From positions 1-64,000 of the forward strand of contig JAFYHU010000017.1 of assembly GCA_017538965.1 (NCBI GenBank): a stretch of 64,000 nt of DNA, read 5' to 3'. Made by a program: the position numbers and the translations under genes. The notes beneath the pieces were generated by a model that saw nothing but the letters and a program-made list of their open reading frames with translations, did no database searches and had not been told where the DNA came from. Origin of the DNA: Oscillospiraceae bacterium (GTDB taxonomy: Bacteria; Bacillota; Clostridia; Oscillospirales; Oscillospiraceae). The first letter of the stretch is position 1. The number at the start of each line of letters is the position of its first letter. This document shows, piece by piece, positions 59,910-64,000 of this stretch.

Positions 59910-61244
59910 TTATCTTTTGTTGCTCCGGCGCCAGATTTTCTGCTCTTCCGCCGCCCGGATCAGCTCGTCCCGGAAGTCGGGGTGGGCAATGCCGATCAGC
60001 GCCTCGGCGCGCTGCCAGGTGGGCTTGCCGGGAAGCGAGGCGATGCCGTACTCGGTCACGATATTCGGCGCCTGGGTGCGCGGCGTGGTGATGATGTCGC
60101 CGCCGGTAAAGTGAGGGATGATGTTCGAGTGCGGATTCCCCGCCTTGTCGGTGAAGGTGGAGTGCATGGCGAGGAAGGCACGGCCGTGCTCCGCTTCCAT
60201 GGCGCCGGTGATGAAGTCCACCTGACCGCCGGTTCCGGAAATCTGCCGCAGGCCGGCCGATTCACTGCTTACCTGGCCGAAGAGGTCGACCGCGATGCAG
60301 CCGTTGATCGAGATAAAATTATCCAGTTCCTTAATGACGGCCGGGCTGTTGACATAGCGCATCGGCGCGGAAAGAATCGCGTCGTTGTGATCGAGAAAGT
60401 CATACAGTGCCCGGGAGCCGTTGCAGATCGAGAAAATGCCCTTGCCGCGGTTCAGCTTCTTTTTGGCGTTGGTGATTTTTCCCGCGCGGTACAGGTCCAG
60501 ATACCCGTCGCTCATCAGTTCGGTGTGCATGCCGAGATCCTTCACGTCCGACTCAGCGATCATGCTGCCGATGGAGTTCGGAATGCCGCCGATGCCGAGC
60601 TGAAGCGTACTGCCGCTCGTGACATAGGGGAAGATATGAGAAGCGATTTTTCTGTCGACATCGGTGGCCGCCGGGCTCTTGACGGTCGGGATGGGAAGAT
60701 CGCTCTCGACCACGGCGTCCACATCCAGAATGCTGATATGATCATTTTCAATCCCGGCAACCGTCGGCATCGTCGGGTTTACTTCCACAATAATATGCTC
60801 CGCCACATCCAGAATCTCCTGCATGGCGCAGTTGGTCAGGCCGTAGGAGAAGTTTCCGTTCGCATCCATGGGTGCGACCGTGATCATGGCGACATTCACG
60901 GGGGCAAATCCCTTGCGGTAATAGGTCCCGTTATGACGGAACAGCATCGGCATGTGGAAGGCGCGCCCCTGGTCGATATATTTCCGGTCCAGCCCGGAGC
61001 AATGCCAGAGATTATAAGTGAACGACTGTCCGGGATCATGCTCCACCGTCGCGATCGGAATCATGGAGATTGCGTTGCGGATCTTGACATCCTTCAGTTC
61101 GCCGCTGCGTTTTGCCAGCGCCGCGTCCAGCAGCTGGGGATAGGAGCAGGTCTGGCTGTAATCAACCCAGTCGCCGTCTTTGATTATTTTTACCGCTTCC
61201 TCCGGGGTACGAAGCTTTTCCGCATATATTGCCTGATAATCCAT
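59910..61244 (-). CDS. acetyl-CoA hydrolase/CoA-transferase family enzyme (intact copy)
   Basis: A 444-residue CoA-transferase of the 4-hydroxybutyrate/butyryl-CoA:acetate type. Landmarks: [35 protein letters not shown] (catalytic Glu), and the C-terminal [12 protein letters not shown] and [11 protein letters not shown]. It swaps CoA between an acyl-CoA and acetate. Lies just downstream of the oxidoreductase operon but has its own promoter. Probable role: converts the acyl-CoA produced by that enzyme. A truncated paralogue is at 51198-52013. Confidence 0.88.
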   Translation of the reverse strand: MDYQAIYAEKLRTPEEAVKIIKDGDWVDYSQTCSYPQLLDAALAKRSGELKDVKIRNAISMIPIATVEHDPGQSFTYNLWHCSGLDRKYIDQGRAFHMPMLFRHNGTYYRKGFAPVNVAMITVAPMDANGNFSYGLTNCAMQEILDVAEHIIVEVNPTMPTVAGIENDHISILDVDAVVESDLPIPTVKSPAATDVDRKIASHIFPYVTSGSTLQLGIGGIPNSIGSMIAESDVKDLGMHTELMSDGYLDLYRAGKITNAKKKLNRGKGIFSICNGSRALYDFLDHNDAILSAPMRYVNSPAVIKELDNFISINGCIAVDLFGQVSSESAGLRQISGTGGQVDFITGAMEAEHGRAFLAMHSTFTDKAGNPHSNIIPHFTGGDIITTPRTQAPNIVTEYGIASLPGKPTWQRAEALIGIAHPDFRDELIRAAEEQKIWRRSNKR

Positions 61245-61279
61245 GGTTTCTTGTTCCTTCCTGTTCTGTAATATATAGG

Positions 61280-61317
61280 ATGATAACGCCCGACACCAAT
61301 CGATGTCAAGCGTTATC
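61280..61317 (-). promoter_or_regulatory. promoter with 36-bp dyad, intact CoA-transferase
   Basis: GATAACGC-CC-GACA (61282-61295) mirrors TGTC-AA-GCGTTATC (61304-61317). Minus strand TTGACA (61309-61304), 18 bases, TATCAT (61285-61280). Confidence 0.7.
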
Positions 61318-61325
61318 AGGAAATG

Positions 61326-61877
61326 TCAGGCTGCTTTGGCCTTTTTTCCGGCTTCCAGGCCCATGGAAAAAGCCTTTTTATTGAGCTCGATGAATTCGGG
61401 CTTCTTGCCCAGCAGGCGCAGGATGCAGTCAAGGACCAGATTCTCGTCTATGAGCTGGGTATAGCCGATGTAAGCGCCCAGCATTACGATGTTGAGGACC
61501 TTCAGGCTGCCGAGCTCCATGGCCATCTCGGTGACCGGGATGGGAACGACGGTGACGTCGTCGCGCTCAGCGCCGCTTTTGACCAGCGAACTGTTGGTAA
61601 AGATAATGCCGCCGCTCTTCACGTTCGTGCGGAATTTCACCATGCTGACATCGTTCATCACGATTAACTGGTCGACAATATTGGGCTTGGGCGAACCAAC
61701 CTCGTGATCCGAGATGACCACGTAGCAGTTAGCCGTGCCGCCGCGCTGCTGTGCGCCGTAAGAGGGGAAGAAAGTTACGTTGTAATCGGTAGAGTCGCAG
61801 GTCGCCTGGCTCAGAAGCTTGCCGACCATCATGACGCCCTGACCGCCGAAGCCGGCCACCATCAGATTCAGTTCCAT
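61326..61877 (-). CDS. 2-oxoacid:ferredoxin oxidoreductase, gamma subunit
   Basis: A 183-residue gamma subunit (LMVAGFGGQGVMMVGKLLSQ at 5-24; PSYGAQQRGGTANC), the partner that helps the TPP and alpha subunits convert a 2-oxoacid plus CoA to acyl-CoA, CO2 and reduced ferredoxin. Last gene in the order delta-alpha-beta-gamma. GGAGGAG precedes the ATG. Confidence 0.9.
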   Translation of the reverse strand: MELNLMVAGFGGQGVMMVGKLLSQATCDSTDYNVTFFPSYGAQQRGGTANCYVVISDHEVGSPKPNIVDQLIVMNDVSMVKFRTNVKSGGIIFTNSSLVKSGAERDDVTVVPIPVTEMAMELGSLKVLNIVMLGAYIGYTQLIDENLVLDCILRLLGKKPEFIELNKKAFSMGLEAGKKAKAA

Positions 61878-61889
61878 GTTCTCTCCTCC

Positions 61890-62627
61890 TTATCTGTTGT
61901 CCCGAATCACGCCGAGCGGAAATTCCTTCATCATGTTCTCTTCCAGGAACTTCAGGCTCTTCTCCGGGCTCAGCCCCCAGTTAGTCGGGCAGCTGGTCAT
62001 CACTTCGACGAAGGAATAGCCCTTGCCGTCGATCTGATTCTGAAACGCCTTGCGGATGGCATTCTTGGCCTTGCGCACGTTGGCCGGATTGTTGCATGAG
62101 ACGCGCTCAATATAGACGGGCGCAACAAGCTGGTTGATGATCTCTGCCATGTGCAGGGGATAACCGTGCTGTTTGGGATCGCGGCCTCCGGGAGCGGTGG
62201 TGGCCTTCATCCCGACCAGGGTGGTCGGGGCCAGCTGGCCGCCGGTCATGCCGTAGATGCCGTTATTGATAAAGATCACGGTGATATTCTCGCCGCGGTT
62301 GGCCGCATGGATGGTTTCGGCCAGGCCGATCGAGGCCAGGTCGCCGTCGCCCTGATAGGTAAAGACAATCGTATCCGGGTTCGTACGCTTCAGGCCTGTG
62401 GCAGCTGCTGCCGCACGTCCGTGGGGGGCGGTAGCCAGATCATAGCTCACGGCTTCCTGGGCCAGGCCGCAGCAGCCGATTGCCAGCACGCAGGAGGCTT
62501 TGCTGTCAACGCCGAGCTCCTCCAGCACTTCGCCGATCAGCTTGAAGGTGGTTCCGTGCATGCAGCCGGGGCAGAAGCCCAGCAGATTGCCGTTCAGGGT
62601 ATTGGTTCTTGTGTAGACAGCTTCCAT
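61890..62627 (-). CDS. 2-oxoacid:ferredoxin oxidoreductase, beta (TPP) subunit
   Basis: A 245-residue TPP-binding subunit: CPGCMHGTTFKLIGEVLEEL, AIGCCGLAQEAV, and the TPP motif YQGDGDLASIGLAETIHAAN with the Asn of NNGIYGMTGGQ. Overlaps alpha by TAATG. The Cys of CPGCMHG is shared with the KOR/VOR branch. Oxoacid specificity cannot be read. Confidence 0.9.
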   Translation of the reverse strand: MEAVYTRTNTLNGNLLGFCPGCMHGTTFKLIGEVLEELGVDSKASCVLAIGCCGLAQEAVSYDLATAPHGRAAAAATGLKRTNPDTIVFTYQGDGDLASIGLAETIHAANRGENITVIFINNGIYGMTGGQLAPTTLVGMKATTAPGGRDPKQHGYPLHMAEIINQLVAPVYIERVSCNNPANVRKAKNAIRKAFQNQIDGKGYSFVEVMTSCPTNWGLSPEKSLKFLEENMMKEFPLGVIRDNR

Positions 62628-63718
62628 TATTCGGCACCTCCGTTCAGAATTTCACGCGCTTTGCGGATGATATCGTCGCGCTCGATCAGGTTTCCGCCGC
62701 TGCGCAGGCAGGTATCCACCGCACAGCGCTCCTTCACGGCAAGCCGGACGTCGAACAGCATCTGAGCCGGGATGCTCATTTCGATATCCAGAATGCACTT
62801 GCAGAGCTGATAGTTGATCTTGTCGAAGGACTTCACAGGGAAGGGAGAAAGCGTCTTGGGGCGGATCATGCCGACTTTCAGGCCGTCTGCCCGAAGCAGC
62901 TCGATCGCGCTCCTGGCAATGCGGGCAGAGGTGCCATAGGCAACGAATACCAGTTCGGCATCGTCAAGGGAAAGCTCTTCCACCTGCACGTCGTTCTCTT
63001 CCCAGCTGCGGTACATGGCATCCAGCTCTATGCAATGCGCTTCCTGCATGTCGGTGGACCAGTATCCCGGATCCAGAAAACCGCGCTTTTCATCACGGCT
63101 GTGGCCGACGATGGCCCATTCGCGATTGGCAGCCTTCATTGCGGCAACCTCTTCGTCGCTCTTCATTTCGGGCAGGACAACCGGCTCCATGATGGTGCCG
63201 ATGACGCCGTCGCCGAGAATCAGAACCGGACTGCGGTCGCGCTCGGCCAGATCGAAGGCCTGGTAGGTCATATCCACCGCCTCCTGTACCGTGGAGGGAG
63301 CCAGAACGATCATTTTAAAGCCGCCGTTTCCGCTGGCTTTGGTGGCCTGAAAATAATCCTGCTGGGCGGCCTGAATGGTTCCGACACCGGGACCGCCGCG
63401 CTGCATGTTTACATAGACCATCGGAACCTTTGCGCCCGCGCAGTAGCTGATGCCTTCGCTCTTGAGGCTGATGCCGACGCTGGAGGAGGAGGTCATGGAC
63501 CGGGTGCCGCCTGCGCCTGCGCCATAGACCATGTTGATCGAGGCAATCTCGCTCTCGCCCTGGACGAACACACCGCCGACCTGGGGCTGTCTGCGCGCCA
63601 TGTATTCGGGAATCTCGTTCTGCGGCGTGATGGGATAGCCGGCATAAAAGCGGCAGCCTGCACGCACGGCAGCTTCCGCAATGGCTTCACAGCCTTTCAT
63701 AAATACCTTATTGCTCAT
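62627..63718 (-). CDS. 2-oxoacid:ferredoxin oxidoreductase, alpha subunit
   Basis: A 363-residue alpha subunit: RFYAGYPITPQNEIPEYMAR (about 21-40), SIN-type block ASINMVYGAGAGGTRSMTSS, and a C-terminal domain with VFVAYGTSARIARSA. The order and size agree with 2-oxoglutarate or branched 2-oxoacid (KOR/VOR) enzymes. The ATG at 63718 follows GGAGG; the frame extends upstream over the ferredoxin gene without a ribosome site. Confidence 0.9.
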   Translation of the reverse strand: MSNKVFMKGCEAIAEAAVRAGCRFYAGYPITPQNEIPEYMARRQPQVGGVFVQGESEIASINMVYGAGAGGTRSMTSSSSVGISLKSEGISYCAGAKVPMVYVNMQRGGPGVGTIQAAQQDYFQATKASGNGGFKMIVLAPSTVQEAVDMTYQAFDLAERDRSPVLILGDGVIGTIMEPVVLPEMKSDEEVAAMKAANREWAIVGHSRDEKRGFLDPGYWSTDMQEAHCIELDAMYRSWEENDVQVEELSLDDAELVFVAYGTSARIARSAIELLRADGLKVGMIRPKTLSPFPVKSFDKINYQLCKCILDIEMSIPAQMLFDVRLAVKERCAVDTCLRSGGNLIERDDIIRKAREILNGGAE

Positions 63719-63728
63719 GGGGACCTCC

Positions 63729-63932
63729 TTACTTGTAGAGCTCGATGGCCCCTTCGGGGCACATGGAGCAGCAGATTGCACAGCCGATGCACTGTTCGGG
63801 ATCGGTCTGGACAACATAGGGGTAACCGTTTGCGTTGATCTCTTCCCCGACCTTCAGGATCTTTTTGGGGCAGAACATTACGCAGTAGCCGCAGGATTTG
63901 CAGAAATCCGCATTGATGACAAGTTTGGGCAT
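63729..63932 (-). CDS. 2-oxoacid:ferredoxin oxidoreductase, delta (2x[4Fe-4S]) subunit
   Basis: A 67-residue ferredoxin with two CxxCxxCxxxC clusters: CKSCGYCVMFCPKK and CIGCAICCSMCPEG. It carries electrons from the TPP subunit. First gene of the operon; AGAGGAG before the ATG. Promoter probably beyond the window edge. Confidence 0.92.
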   Translation of the reverse strand: MPKLVINADFCKSCGYCVMFCPKKILKVGEEINANGYPYVVQTDPEQCIGCAICCSMCPEGAIELYK

Positions 63933-64000
63933 TTTCTTTCTCCTCTCTTGTTTATACTTGCCATGGATGAGCCAGATAGCGATGTAGGGGATAAGTTTCA

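Overview
The window is chromosomal DNA of an anaerobic, probably gut-dwelling, Gram-positive bacterium of the class Clostridia (Bacillota). The evidence is: an archaeal/eukaryotic-type (type 3) ProS, epoxyqueuosine reductase QueH, a BTAD-type regulator next to DUF4860-type pilus genes, a four-subunit 2-oxoacid:ferredoxin oxidoreductase, consensus sigma-A promoters and strong GGAGG ribosome binding sites. Most of the window is GC-rich. A block at about 44.6-49.1 kb is visibly AT-richer and looks acquired. I see no rRNA, tRNA or CRISPR array. Family placement below Clostridia is uncertain.

Layout. 0.2-4.9 kb (minus): proS, an HD-domain hydrolase, a PlsC-type acyltransferase with a zinc ribbon, and a GltS-like carrier. 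5.0-9.0 kb: a DUF1700-like acidic membrane protein with a small partner, a PurN homologue lacking its catalytic residues, and a histidine-phosphatase/GNAT fusion. Three copies of a modular, hairpin-rich intergenic repeat lie between 1 and 9.03 kb. 9.1-17.6 kb (plus): a transglutaminase-like exported protein, a compact type IV pilus-like locus (PilC, four small single-span proteins, PilT, but no PilB), a BTAD/GGDEF-like regulator, an Hpt protein, queH and galU. 17.7-24.7 kb: an HTH-AAA-PDDEXK protein, then MerR, TetR, isochorismatase, nucleotidyltransferase and CDP-alcohol phosphatidyltransferase genes. 24.8-33.3 kb: rpmH-rnpA-yidD-yidC-khpB-acpP, pgmB-glgB, and pssA-psd with a Crp-family regulator.

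33.4-44.45 kb is the most striking system. It is a nine-gene plus-strand operon with two Gfo/Idh/MocA oxidoreductases, two xylose-isomerase-like TIM barrels, a DUF6379 protein, a GPH-family sugar symporter, an alpha/beta esterase-like hydrolase, GH43 and GH3. The TIM barrel plus DUF6379 pair is the hallmark of bacterial C-glycoside deglycosidases (the DgpBC/CarBC/DfgAB type), with an oxidoreductase making the 3-keto-glycoside. The promoter carries a Crp-type palindrome centred about -41.5, next to the divergent Crp-family gene.

44.5-49.2 kb is the AT-rich island: an AMP-ligase, a remnant of a second one, a Sel1/TPR-like protein, a serine recombinase and an XRE regulator, bounded by direct repeats with a 45-bp identical core. 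It is followed by a second HTH-AAA-PDDEXK gene.

51.1-63.9 kb is a fermentation/respiration cluster: a CoA-transferase copy cut off by a solo IS200/IS605-like end, an OFA-type MFS carrier, a ketopantoate-reductase-like dehydrogenase, a YkvI-like carrier, a Tat-exported flavin reductase with an FMN-binding domain, a membrane-bound alpha/beta hydrolase, the intact CoA-transferase and the 2-oxoacid:ferredoxin oxidoreductase. Three of these genes share one promoter design and the two CoA-transferase copies share another, which suggests coordinated control of oxidation of a 2-oxoacid to an acyl-CoA, CoA transfer, and disposal of electrons to an exported reductase.
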